Shown here piece after piece: positions 24,201-34,400 of a stretch of DNA of 64,000 nucleotides. The stretch comes from Cafeteria roenbergensis. Taxonomy: Eukaryota; Sar; Bigyra; Bicosoecida; Cafeteriaceae. The DNA lies in assembly GCA_008330645.1 (NCBI GenBank), contig VLTN01000002.1:868001-932000 (forward strand), given 5' to 3'. The first letter of the stretch is position 1. Each line of letters begins with the position of its first letter. Made by a program: the position numbers and the translations under genes. The notes beneath the pieces are model-generated. The model had not been told where the DNA came from, did not search any database, and saw only the letters and a list, made by a program, of their open reading frames with translations.

Positions 24201-24352
24201 ACGTCACGGGCGTGGCCTTCACGCCGCCCGGCGACGACGGATCCTTCCGTCTGTTCAGCGCCGGAGGAAACGACAAGACTCTGATGCAGTGGGCGCTGAC
24301 TCCCACCGAGGACGAGGTGGGCGGCGCGGTCGACATTGGCACCCTGGCCTGA
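21276..24352 (+). CDS. EML: EML-like (echinoderm microtubule-associated protein-like) HELP/WD40 protein
   Basis: Exons 21276-21294, 21691-22213 and 22444-24352 give 816 residues. EML proteins bind tubulin and microtubules through a HELP motif fused to two WD40 propellers. The HELP core ALEWVHGYRGWDCR is near residues 168-181 and its last codon is split by intron 2. Right after the splice, GNVGLVLDGSVTVYPAAAVV and HPSGKYVASGQIG follow as in animal EMLs. Thirteen or so WD-like blades fill the rest (VLVWDVE, VRLWSVS, TLMQWALTP at the end). Before HELP there is an Ala/Pro and strongly acidic linker (EEADTEIEEGDIEELDEEDA). There is no trimerisation coiled coil of EML1-4 type, so it is nearer EML5/6 in that respect. 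The start exon encodes only MGICAS, a predicted N-myristoylation site; its splice is inferred. The unspliced frame is also open, so the first intron (396 bp) is the least certain part. Confidence 0.87.
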
Positions 24353-24888
24353 GCTGGCACTCGCTCGTCTCATGGCGCCGGCTCCCGCTTCCCTTGAGCT
24401 CCTTACAACCCCCCCGCCGGATGCGGATTGCTGGCCGTCGGCAAGGCACCTGGGCGTGGCGGTAGTACCGCCGCTTCAAGGCCCGGCAGCTCCAGCGGTG
24501 TGTGGTTGAATTGCACGTCTTTGGCTTGAAAACTTGCACGCATTGATTGGTGTGACCTGCGCACGACCCCGCAACCCTGCGATCGCGGTTCCTGCGCGTG
24601 TCCTCTCCTTTGCCGGAAACACGCACTCTGCATCCAGCCGGCGCGCCTGCTCGCTTGGCCGGCGCGGCGGGCCGCAAGCGGCACCACAAGCAACTTGCTG
24701 GTGCCCGGCGCTCTGCAGGCGGCCGAGCGCTCGGCAACCGCCCCCTGGCAGCACCTGCACTCACGCCCGAGCTGCGTCGCCCTTCGTCCCGCCAGGCTCG
24801 ATCCGCGACCCCTCACCCGTTGCTGTCGCGGAGCCAGAGTCGCTTGCTCTCGAACAACAGGGCGCAGTAGTCTGCTTGAGCCATCGCC
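24353..24888. other. Intergenic region, EML end to UBL3-like start
   Basis: This 536-bp stretch is of mixed composition, lower in GC around 24500-24560. It holds the EML 3' end and the promoter of the small ubiquitin-like gene. I see no open frame with family features and no RNA gene. Confidence 0.45.
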
Positions 24889-25768
24889 ATGCCTGACCGG
24901 GTGCTGGTGCGGTTCGCCAACATCTCGGCAGCCCCGCTCGACCTCGCCGTGTCGCCGGACATGACGGTCGGCCAACTGAAGGAGATCGTGTGGGGCGGGT
25001 GGCCTGAGGCCAAAACCAAGGAGGCCGAATCCGAGGGTGAGACTGAACGGGCAAGCTCGCTCCTCCCCGCGCTCCCCCTTCCCCGCGCGCGGCCGCCTTT
25101 CCCAGTCGCTGGCTCGCGGGCGCTTGCGCAGGTTCATCGTGCTCGCGTCGTCGCGCCTGACCCGGGGCCCCTTGACTGTGCGCGCAAGCCTGCACCGCAA
25201 CTCGCCTCGATTCGGCCCGCAGTTCCCTACGCCAAGCTCCGGATCACGGGCCACGGGCGCGGGGAGTTTCTGAGGGACTCGCAGGTGCTGGGGGGTGAGT
25301 CGCTGTGGGCGGGTGGCAGCGGCACGCACGCGCGAGCTCGCTGGCGGACCGCCGCGCGAGCCTGCGATTGCTGTGGGTCAGGCTGCCAGCGTTCTCGCTG
25401 GACCTCATCGCCTGATCGCGCTTGCTTGCCCCTCACCCCACCCATCCCTCCCCGCCCCGCGCTGCCCTTCCTCCCAGACACGAGTGTGTACATGACCAAG
25501 GGGTCTGTTGCCCTGACAACCCCTGATGGCTCAGCCGTGCACCTCATGGCGCTCTACAGATCGAGTGAGTGCGCGGGCGTCACTGCCGCAGTGGTTGGCC
25601 AGGATGCTGCCTCGCAAGCCACTTGCTCGTGCCTCAACACTTTGGCGCTTGACTGGGCCCGGTTGCTCCGCCGTCGCAGATGCGCGCCCTGTCGGCGGCG
25701 GGCGTGGACGTGGCGCCAGTGCAAGCGCCGCGCCCGGCAGCAGCACCAGCTGTTGCACTTGCTCTTGA
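24889..25768 (+). CDS. UBL3: UBL3 / MUB-like membrane-anchored ubiquitin-fold protein
   Basis: Exons 24889-25036, 25223-25294, 25478-25564 and 25680-25768 give 131 residues (human UBL3 is 117). UBL3/MUB proteins are ubiquitin-fold proteins anchored to the plasma membrane or vesicles by a C-terminal lipid. They recruit E2 enzymes in plants and act in vesicle sorting in animals. The fold is seen as VLVRFANISAAPLDLAVSPD (strands 1-2), TVGQLKEIVWGGWPE (helix plus the family's WP), KLRITGHGRGEFLRDSQVLG, and VALTTPDGSAVHLMALYRS (final strands). All introns are phase 1, and two of the three are stop-free multiples of three, so an unspliced reading hides the gene. After the fourth splice the frame ends in a Gly/Ala/Ser linker and SCCTCS. 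That is a CaaX box (C-T-C-S) preceded by another Cys, parallel to CCVIL in human UBL3. This ending strongly supports the exon model. Confidence 0.82.
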
Positions 25769-25962
25769 GCAGCCCTACCCCCCCCCGCCTTGTGCGGCCC
25801 TCTCTGTGACGGAGGTTTGTGCAGTTCAGCTTGCGTGCGTGTCTCTGCATGTCCTAGGGGCGTGGATGGTTGCCCAGCCTCCGCGCGTCGTCGGCAACGA
25901 ACGAGCGTGAGTTCGAAAACAGCCGAAACGCGCGCTGCCACGCCCCACACGCACGCTGCCTC

Positions 25963-28131
25963 TCAGCCCAGGAGGTCATCCAGGTCCGGCAGGTCAGGCG
26001 CGGCCGCTGCCGCCGCTGCTGCGGCTTTGGAGAAGGAGTCCGAGCCGGCGGCTCCGCCAGCTGCGGGCCGCACCCTGGCTCGATCCGCGGCCGCCACGAC
26101 CATGTCCCACCATTCCGGGTGGCCGGCCCTCGCGAGCGACGCCCGCCCTGCGGCGAGGGACCTGCTCGTCTCGAAACGAAACTCCTCGAAGCACCGTGTG
26201 GCCAGCGACCCCTCCCAGACCAGCTCGCAGAACTTGCCGCCCCCCGCCTTGCGCCCTGCAGCGCTTGCGCCAATGGCTGCTGCGCCGGAGACGACAGCCT
26301 CGCCGCCCGCAGGCCCGTCCTCGAAGCCCCCCTCGCCCTCGTCGTCCCCGTCCCCGTCCAGCGCGAGCAGGCCGGCCGCGCGCAGCTGCAGCGCCGGCTC
26401 CAGCGCCTCTGCGCGCTGCTTCGCCGCCGCGGCGACGCCCTCTGCCGCATCAGCCGCCTCCGCCTCCCGCTGCGCGATCAGGCACTCGGTGGCCGCGTCG
26501 AGCAGCATCCGCCTCCACGCGATGCGCCGCAGCATCAGCTGCTTGAACGAGCGCACAGCCTTGCTCCCGCCCTCCACCGCGACGAGCGTGACTCGCTCGT
26601 GGGAGCACATGACCGCCCGCCCCGTGAGGTAAAACTGCTTCGCGTTCTCCCCCACGCGAAACCGCAGCGATGGGTGCGACATGTCCAGCACGCGAAACAG
26701 GGCCACCGACGTCGCTTCGCCCGGGGCCTCCGAGAACTTTCTGCGAAGCTTCTCGCGCTTCTCCTCCGGGGTGAGCTTGCGAGCGAGGTTCCGCGCGTCG
26801 TGGTTGGACCGGCGCTCCGCCTCCTGCTCCCGAGCCATTGCCTCGATGGCGGTCGGGTTCGCCGTTGCCTCCGCCTGCATGGTGCTGGCGAGCCCTGAGA
26901 CCTTGAGCTTGCCCCCGTTGGGCTGGATCTGGCCCAGGATCTGCATGAGGCGGCGCTCCTCCTCCCGCTCCTGCCTGCGCAGGCGGCGCGCCTTCTTCTT
27001 CTCCTGCTTGGTGAGCACCAGCGGGAGGGGCGCGGGCTCCGCGGGGGCCACGGCGGGCGCGATGGCCGGGGGGTGTTCGACCAGGCCGAGGGTGCGCACG
27101 TTGTCGGACCAGCCGCCGGGCTCGGGGCAGGCCAGGGCCGGCCCTGAGGATGAGGAGGAGGGCCCCTCGGCAGCGCCGCCGTCCCCGGCTGCGCCCTTTG
27201 AGGCGCTGTTGTGCGTCTGCCGCTGGCCGGGCGGTAACAGGGCCACGTCCCAAGGCTCGATCGAGGGCATCGCGAGCTGTCGCCGGGGCAGCTTTGGGAG
27301 GGCGGCAAGTGAGGCCGCCACGGCCGCCGACAAGCCATCCGCCTCTGCCGCGGCGGCTCGCTCGGCAGCGGCCGCGCTCCCTGGTCCAGCCACGGATGCG
27401 CTGTCGCTGCCGCCAGCTGCACCGGCGGCCTCGGCCGCGGACGACGGCGCCTCCTGCAGCGGCGCTGGCCGCAGCGCAGAGCCTGTGCCCCGTCGGCGCG
27501 CGAACTCGGCAGCACGGGCCTCGCGCCGCGCGCTCATCTCGTCCGCCACCGCGGCGATGGAACCCTCTTCCACGAAGTGGAGCGCTTTGGCGGCACGGCG
27601 CTCGCGAGCCCTGCCTGCGCCAGCCGCGGACACGGCGAGCCTCGGGTCCCGCAGCTCGCTGGAGACGTCGGCCTCCGGGGCGGAGGCGTCCCAGTGCGCC
27701 AGGTACGGGTTGGCGCTGGCGGCCTTTTCGCGGGCGAGGCGCTGCTCGAGCTTGGCCAGCTGCTCCTTCGACCGCGGCTTGTTGGAGCGGTGGTGAGACT
27801 CGCGCTGCCGAAGCTGCTGAATGCGGGTCATGCCCGTCTTGGTCATGTCCATCTCCGGAATGACCACGCGCTTCGCGGCATTGATGCGGCGGCGCTCCTC
27901 GGCGCTGGGCTCGTCCGCGGCAGCGGCGGTGGTGGAGGCGGGCGCCTGCGCCTTGGCCTTTGCGGCCACAGCTGCCGCCACCGCCGCAGCACGAGCGCGC
28001 GCCACCGCGACGGCCTTGGCTTTGGCAATCTGCGCAGCCACTCCGCTGGGGGCCGCTCGCTTGGCCGCTGGGCCTGCTGCTCCCTCGCCATCCTCGGGCA
28101 AAGGGCGCTTGGGCGCCCTGCTGGGGTCCAT
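25963..28131 (-). CDS. PRPF3: U4/U6 small nuclear ribonucleoprotein Prp3
   Basis: This single exon encodes 722 residues. PRPF3 is a core protein of the U4/U6.U5 tri-snRNP and contacts the U4/U6 duplex. The N-terminal third is Ala/Lys-rich and charged, followed by VVIPEMDMTKTGMTRIQQLR. The central Prp3 domain begins near residue 371 (LTKQEKKKARRLRRQEREEE) and includes DARNLARKLTPEEKREKLRR. The C-terminal ferredoxin-like DUF1115 domain spans about 481-680, with QFYLTGRAVMCSHERVTLVA, VEGGSKAVRSFKQLMLRRI, CELVWEG and HPEWWDMV. These match PRPF3 motifs ([31 protein letters not shown], HYWD). An Ala/Gly insert of about 90 residues splits the last domain, where human PRPF3 has a short acidic linker. 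The tail ends in DLPDLDDLLG. The start at 28131 is the first ATG of the frame and has A at -3 and G at +4. Confidence 0.93.
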   Translation of the reverse strand: MDPSRAPKRPLPEDGEGAAGPAAKRAAPSGVAAQIAKAKAVAVARARAAAVAAAVAAKAKAQAPASTTAAAADEPSAEERRRINAAKRVVIPEMDMTKTGMTRIQQLRQRESHHRSNKPRSKEQLAKLEQRLAREKAASANPYLAHWDASAPEADVSSELRDPRLAVSAAGAGRARERRAAKALHFVEEGSIAAVADEMSARREARAAEFARRRGTGSALRPAPLQEAPSSAAEAAGAAGGSDSASVAGPGSAAAAERAAAAEADGLSAAVAASLAALPKLPRRQLAMPSIEPWDVALLPPGQRQTHNSASKGAAGDGGAAEGPSSSSSGPALACPEPGGWSDNVRTLGLVEHPPAIAPAVAPAEPAPLPLVLTKQEKKKARRLRRQEREEERRLMQILGQIQPNGGKLKVSGLASTMQAEATANPTAIEAMAREQEAERRSNHDARNLARKLTPEEKREKLRRKFSEAPGEATSVALFRVLDMSHPSLRFRVGENAKQFYLTGRAVMCSHERVTLVAVEGGSKAVRSFKQLMLRRIAWRRMLLDAATECLIAQREAEAADAAEGVAAAAKQRAEALEPALQLRAAGLLALDGDGDDEGEGGFEDGPAGGEAVVSGAAAIGASAAGRKAGGGKFCELVWEGSLATRCFEEFRFETSRSLAAGRASLARAGHPEWWDMVVAAADRARVRPAAGGAAGSDSFSKAAAAAAAAAPDLPDLDDLLG

Positions 28132-28484
28132 TGCCGCGATCCTGGGGGGCGGGGCTGCACGGCCCGGTCGCGACACCAAGCCCGCGGGCCCTGCGGACAC
28201 GCCCTGACTCGAGTGCACTGGCGAGGGGTGCAAAGCGCCTGCAAGCGCGCGGCGCTGGGCAAACGTTTGGCGGGGAACAGCCTGCAGAGCCACGCGGAAC
28301 TATAAGCCCAGAGTTGCAGCTCCCGCCAGCCGAATTGCTCCACCGGACAGCCGGCGCGTCTCGCGTCCGCGGGCGCTTGCGCCCCTGAGCACGGCGCGAC
28401 AGGAAGGAGGGGGGCGGGGCTTGCGCCGCGCAGAGCCAGCGTCCCCTGCTGCCGGGAGCAGAACGGACGGGGGAGGAGCCAGCG
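28132..28484. promoter_or_regulatory. Divergent promoter region, PRPF3 / giant unknown protein
   Basis: These 353 bp lie between opposite start codons. A TATAAG at 28301-28306 is one of the few TATA-like strings in the window, but it sits about 170-185 bp from both start codons. Its use is uncertain. Confidence 0.4.
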
Positions 28485-31400
28485 ATGGCAGCGGCCAGCC
28501 GCGAGGCAACCAAGGCGCGCTACTTGGCCAAACTCGAGAGCGACGCGCGCGCGCACGTTGACGGCGTCCGGGCGCTCATCCACATGGCGCAAGACGTCTA
28601 CACCGTCGATATCGGCGGGGCATCGGGGCTGTTCGCGGGCTCGCTCGACGGAGCGGCGGCCGCGGGCGACGCAGAGTCCTTCAGCAGTTGCCCGTACGAC
28701 CTGGCCGTGAGCGCGCCGCCCCGCGCGCTCGTGGACCGCTGCCGGATAGAGCAGTGCCTGCAAGCCGTCTGCGGGCCGCAGTACCGGCGGGCGGTCGACG
28801 CTCTGCTGCGACGCGCCGAGGCAGGAGCGCGGGCCGGCGCCGGCCGCGCCGCAGCCGCGGCCGGCGCCAGCGACGTGTGCGAGGAGAGCGGGCTGCCGCT
28901 GTTCGACTGGCGCGGGCGAGTTGTCTCGCTTCTGGTGCGCGACGGGCGGCTTCTGCCGGGGCTGATGTGGTGGGTGTTCCTCGGGGAGCAGCTGAGCGTG
29001 CGCGCCGCCGCCCTCCTCGTGCGCATGGTGCACATGAGTGGCGAGCGCGGCCTCAACTGGGGCGGCGCCATGATGGTTGCGGCGCAAGACGCGTTCGGGG
29101 ACGCCGAGGCGATGCAGCAGCTCGCCATGGGCCGGACCGCGCCGGACACACTGGACTTCGAGGCGGAGGAGGCGGGGCCGTCGAGGCGGTGGTGGCTGCC
29201 GCGGGGGGAGAGGCTGGCCGCTGCGCTCGAGGGCCGCCTCGCAGGAGGGGGCGCCACCACGGCAGGCGGCACAACGAGCTGCGCAGCCAAGGCTGGGGCC
29301 GGGGCCGGAGGTCGGGAGCTGGCCTCCCGGGCCAGCCAGCGCGACGTGACGGCGGGCAGCGGCGCGGATGGCGGTGGCAGCAGAGGCGGCCCACGCGGCG
29401 GAGTGGCGGAGCGCAAGGAAGAGCGGGCTGGCGGGGGGGTGTCGTGGGCGGCCAACGGCAGCGATGCGGCGTCAGAGCTCAGCGGGAGCACGGACGACGC
29501 CAAGTCGGAGGCGGGCCAGCCGCCGGCTGCGGGCCAGCCGCCGGCTGCGGGCCAGCCGCCGGCTGCTGTCGGGCCGGCAGAACCACCGGGGCCCTCGTCA
29601 ACGCCGACGGGCCGGAGGGGCCCTGGCGCCGTCCTGGACGCCATTGCGGACGGCTACGCAGACGTGGTGTCGCTGTCCGCTGCCATCGCGCACGACAACC
29701 CCGCGCTGGGTTTCGGGATCCGCGACCAGGTGCTTGACTGGTTTCGCTTCGTGGCCACGCGCGTCGTGGGGAGAATGTTTGCGCAGGCCTACGCGGGATC
29801 GCCGTCCGTGCAGCCGGGCCAGCCTCTCCACCCGGCGCGGCTGCAGCCGCGCATCGACTCGGTCATCTCGTCGCTCACCACGGGGCACGTGGGGGGAGAG
29901 CGGCAGTGGAGGGGCCACGTCCGCGCGGCTGCGGGCAAGGGTGGCGATTCGCTCAGCGGGCCGGGCGGCGCCTCCGCCCCCTCGTCGCTGGCGGCGGGCA
30001 GCCGCAGTGATTCGGGGGCGCTCGTGGGGGCGTCGACGCTCCCGGGCGGGGGAGGGTCGGGACTGACGAGCCACTCGCACTCCGGAAGCGTGGGGTCATG
30101 GCAAGGCCAGTCTGGCAGGCACCTGGCTGGCCAAGGAGGCAGCCAGGGAGCGTTTGGAGGCGTTCTCGAGGCACCAACGGCCTTGGCAGCGGCAGGGCCA
30201 GCGGGGGCGGCTGTGGCGAGCGGCGCCTCTGCTGGCGGGCCGAGTCCGCCGGCCAGGGGCGGCGACGACCCTCCGCCGACCCCGCCCAGGGGCGCGCGCG
30301 GGGCCCCCTCCTGGAGCGCTGGCGGGCGCCCCATGCCAGCGAACGTGCCAGTCGTTGCGGTGGAGCGCCCCCGCCCTGGGGGCCTCCGCGGACCGGCCGA
30401 TGACGGCGCTATCCCGGGCACCACCAGGGCAGCCGGCTCCGCGGTGGCCACCGCGGCGGGGTCGCACGACTCGTCCACCTCACCGCCGTGGGAGTCTCCC
30501 CAGCTCAGCGGCGAGGCGGCCTGGGCTCTCGGCCAGGCGAGCGCCGGCCGCGGCTCGGCCCACCGGGACGGCGCCGCCACGCCTGTCACTGGCAGGTCGA
30601 TTTTCTCTCGCGGAAGGCGGTCCGGGCTGCGGTCCTCGCAGCAGCAGCGGCGCGCAGCCGAGCGCGAGCGGGGCGTGAGGCGGGTGGCAGTGAACGGGCG
30701 GCTGGTTACCAGGCAGGCCATTCGCGACCTGCTGAGCCGCCGCACGCCCGCCGAGGTGGCCAGCCTCCTGAGCCCGACACAAGACGAGCTGACAATGCTG
30801 GCCGATGTGGCCGCCGCTCGGGCCAGGGAGCACGGGGAGCGGGAGGCGGCCAAAGCGGCCGTGCTCGTCGCCCCGTCGCGAGTGTCAAGCGTGGGGCAAG
30901 CGCCAGTGTGGGAGGCTGAGGTGGTCGCCAGCGCCGACGGGAAGACGCTGCCGGACACGGGGGTGCCGCTGCCGCAGCTGGTGCGAGAGGTGGTGGCGTC
31001 GTGGGGAACAAAGGAGGCGGAGAAGCGGGCCTTCCCGGAGCTGCTGCGCGTCAGGGCGGTGAAGCCGGGGGCGCTGGGCGGGAGGACGGCGGGCCTGCGC
31101 GAGCCTACCGGGGGAGAGGGGGACGTGTTGCTGCTTTCGGAAATGGTGGGGCAGTCGCTTGCGCGGAAGCACGGCGGAGCCGAGGGCGACGGGGGCACCG
31201 CTTTGCGCCGCGCCCCGCAAATGGCTGTCCACGCCCGCCTGACCCAAGTCCTGCTCTCCGGGGCGGGCGGGCGACCAATCACGATGGAAGAGGCAGGCAT
31301 GCGCTGGGCGGACGCCTCCTCGGGCCGGCCCGCAGGCCTCGGGAAGGGAATCGGGCTCGCCCCCTCGCCGTCGGACATTGGCCTCGGAGCAGACTTTCTC

Positions 31401-34400
31401 CGTGTGCAGTTCGGCACTGTGGCCTACGACACCGCGTCCAAGTCGCTCGCGCCCGTCCTGCCGACCACGGCCGCAGACGTCGGCGACGATGCTGAGGCCG
31501 GCGCGGAGGCGTCCGGCCACGCAGCAGCGGGACGCAGCCCCGGCAACGGCTCGTCGCCGGCGTCGTCGCCCCCAGCCTCTCGCCCCTTGCGTGGCTTGCC
31601 TGGCGCGCGCAGGGCAAAGCGCTTCGCCTTTGCCCAGGCAGGCGCAACGACGCCAGTCCGGTCCGGCGGGGAGTCGCCAGCGTCCGCATCGGCGGCTGGG
31701 GTCCGGCCCGAGCCCGCGACCGCCGCCCCAGCTTCCTTTGCCGCCCGAGGACTTCGGATCCGGCGGGACGCGGCGCGGCTGGTCGGGTCAGCGGTGGGGC
31801 CATCGAGGCAGCGCGCCCGGGGCATACCGGCTCGAGAGGCAAGCAAGGACCCCGAGAGCCGCGGTAGCACGCCACCAGCCGGAGTGCCGGCGGCGTCAGG
31901 GGAGAGCACGGCGGGCGACGGTTCGTTCCTGACGGCTCTGCCGGATGGCGGGACTCAGCGGCGGGTTGGCTTCGCCGGGGGCGAAGGTGGCCAGTGGCTG
32001 CGGGGCCACGCCCAGCCCAGGCTGCTCGTGCGCGTCCCGGGTTCTGAGTCTTCCCTGGGCCTCGCCTCCGTTGACAACGGGGCCGGCGCGGGCGAGCCAG
32101 CAGCCCGCCAGCAAGCGGGGCCCGGGGCTGCTCTGCACGGGCTCGGCGGCCGCCGCGGCGCTGGCGGCGGCGCCGGCGGCCGCGCCGGCGAGGCCTCCGA
32201 CGGGCTCGACGACGACCTCGAGTCCGCAGTGTCCCGGGACTCGGGGAGCGATGCGGGGCAGGAGGCGGCGCAGGCCCGAGCCGACGCTCTGGCGCCCGCC
32301 GGAGCCACCGCCGCTGGGATCGCACTGCCCACTCTGCAGGCAGCGAGCAGCCTCGCGCTCTCCGGGGGCCGCCCGTTCATCCAGGGCGCCGGAGGCACGC
32401 GTGGCCGCGTCTCGGGCGTGGCAGCGGCTGGCATGCACGCCCCCGTTCTCCGCCGGCGAGCGTGCGCCTCTGCGTCGCTGAGCGTGTCAGGGGAGCTCCC
32501 GACGCTCGTCCGGCCGGCGTCCTCGGCGGCGGAGCGCTCCGCCGCCGCGGAGGCATCCCGTCGGCGGGCATCAGCCAGCGCGCGCCACCGTGCCTCGTCC
32601 GGAGCCACCGGCAAGCACTTGCGCCGCACGGGCAGCACTGGTGTCCTGCCGCGGCCTTCCATAGCGAGCGTTTCGGGTGCAGTGAGAGCTACCCAGCGGC
32701 GCGCGACGACAGGCTGGCAGCCCGGCATTGCGGAGAGTCCCGTGCGGCGAGTCACAGGGAGGCAGCCGACTCCGGCGTGCCTCACGCCGTCGCAGCGGTG
32801 GGGTCTGGCGCCGGGAAAGAGAGCTGCTGCCGACGGCTCCGGCCCGCCAGGGGGCCGCTCGGGCCAGCGGGCGGCCAGCGCCGGAGGCGCACGGCGTCCG
32901 GGGTCCGGGCCGCCGGCGAAGCCTCCCAAGGACCGACCTGTTGTGCTCGGCCGGGCTCTGCCGTCGTCGGAGCTTGCCCTTGCCACCGAGGCGGCCGCGG
33001 ACGCAGTGGCCCCGATGGGTCCGGCACTTGACTCTCTGCTGCGAACGGCGGGACTGGGAGACCGCAGGACGGCCCAGCCTGGGACAGGCGGGCAAAGCTT
33101 CAGCCCGCAGGGACGCACGCCTATGCCCCGAGCAGCGGCCGACTCTCCTGCCTGGGCGGACGCGGAGGCCTTGGGCGGCTTGGAGATGGACGTGACTGGT
33201 GTTGCGTCGCCGGCGTCGAGCCGCGCCCAGACCGCGGCTGCTCGGTCTCCGGCCAGGGCGCCCAGCGGTGCTGTCGGGCAGGGGCAGGCGAGCGCCGCCG
33301 CGCTGGCGCGCCGGGGCACGCTGGCCTCCTTGGGGCACGCTGGGTGGCGACCGAGCACGCCGGCGCTATCCACGGCAGCGGCGAGTGTGGCAGGCGGGGC
33401 TGGACGACAGGCGCGCCGAGGCGGGGGAGACGTTGACCCGTTCACCTCCGGCTTGTTCGCTGTGGAAGGCAGCGGGGCGGACGGAGACGACGAGCCCGCC
33501 CCGTCAGGCAGCGAGCGGGCCGGCAACCCAGCCGCAGGCATGGTAGCAGCAGCGCCTCGCCCGCTCTCCGCGGCGTCGTCGATGGGGCGACCCGCACCTC
33601 ACGCGCTGCAGCAGCAGCACTCTGGAGGCGCGGGCAGCGTTGCGAGCGGGTCGGTCGCTGGCTCCTCCGCCCAGCCGGACCTCGTGCGAGCCGCTGCGCC
33701 CCGTCCGAGCTCGCCGCAGGCGCAGGAGACGCTGACGGCCACGCGCGCCTTCATCACTCACTTGACCGGGGTCACGCCCGAGCAGCTGGACGGCGACGTG
33801 CGAGGCACGTCGATCCCCCAGTCGCCCGAGAAGGCACCCGAGGCTGCCTCCAGGACAAGGACCGCCTCGCTGGAGCGCTCGCGGTCCGCGAGCGCCGGGT
33901 CTGAGGACGCGGCGCCAGCGGAGGCCGAGCAGGAGGGCCGCGGGACCAGGACCCTGGAGGAGAAGCGCCTCATCCACGCGAGGGTGCTCGGGAAGCTGAA
34001 GCGGGGCGCGGAGCAGGTGCAGAGACAGCAGGAGCGGAGCGCCAAGCAAACGCTGGCTGCAGCGGACATCCTGTCCCAGCTGGACCCGACAGCGCGGGCG
34101 CCCACTCACCTGGTGTCCGCGCCCGCCGCGCTGGCGGAGGCGTCCGAGCGACTCTTCCTCGCCATGGCGACGAGGCACGACGCGGAGCAGCGGAACGCTG
34201 CCAGGGCCATCGCGCGGAGTCGCAGGCGGCTCAAGTCTGACCTGGCAACGATCGAGGAGGAGCGGCGCGCGGTCATGGCCGACCCCGACAGGATTGAGCA
34301 CGAGGCGGCGGCGTTCCGTGCGATCGTGTCCTCTGACTTTGAAACGATGCTGGACCGCAATCACATGCAGATCCCGCTGGGCACGCGCTCCAAGGGCAGC

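Noticed and set aside
28132-28293. N-terminal extension of PRPF3 beyond 28131
   Set aside because: The extended frame has no ATG and its translation is Pro/Arg/Gln-rich; the ATG at 28131 has good context.
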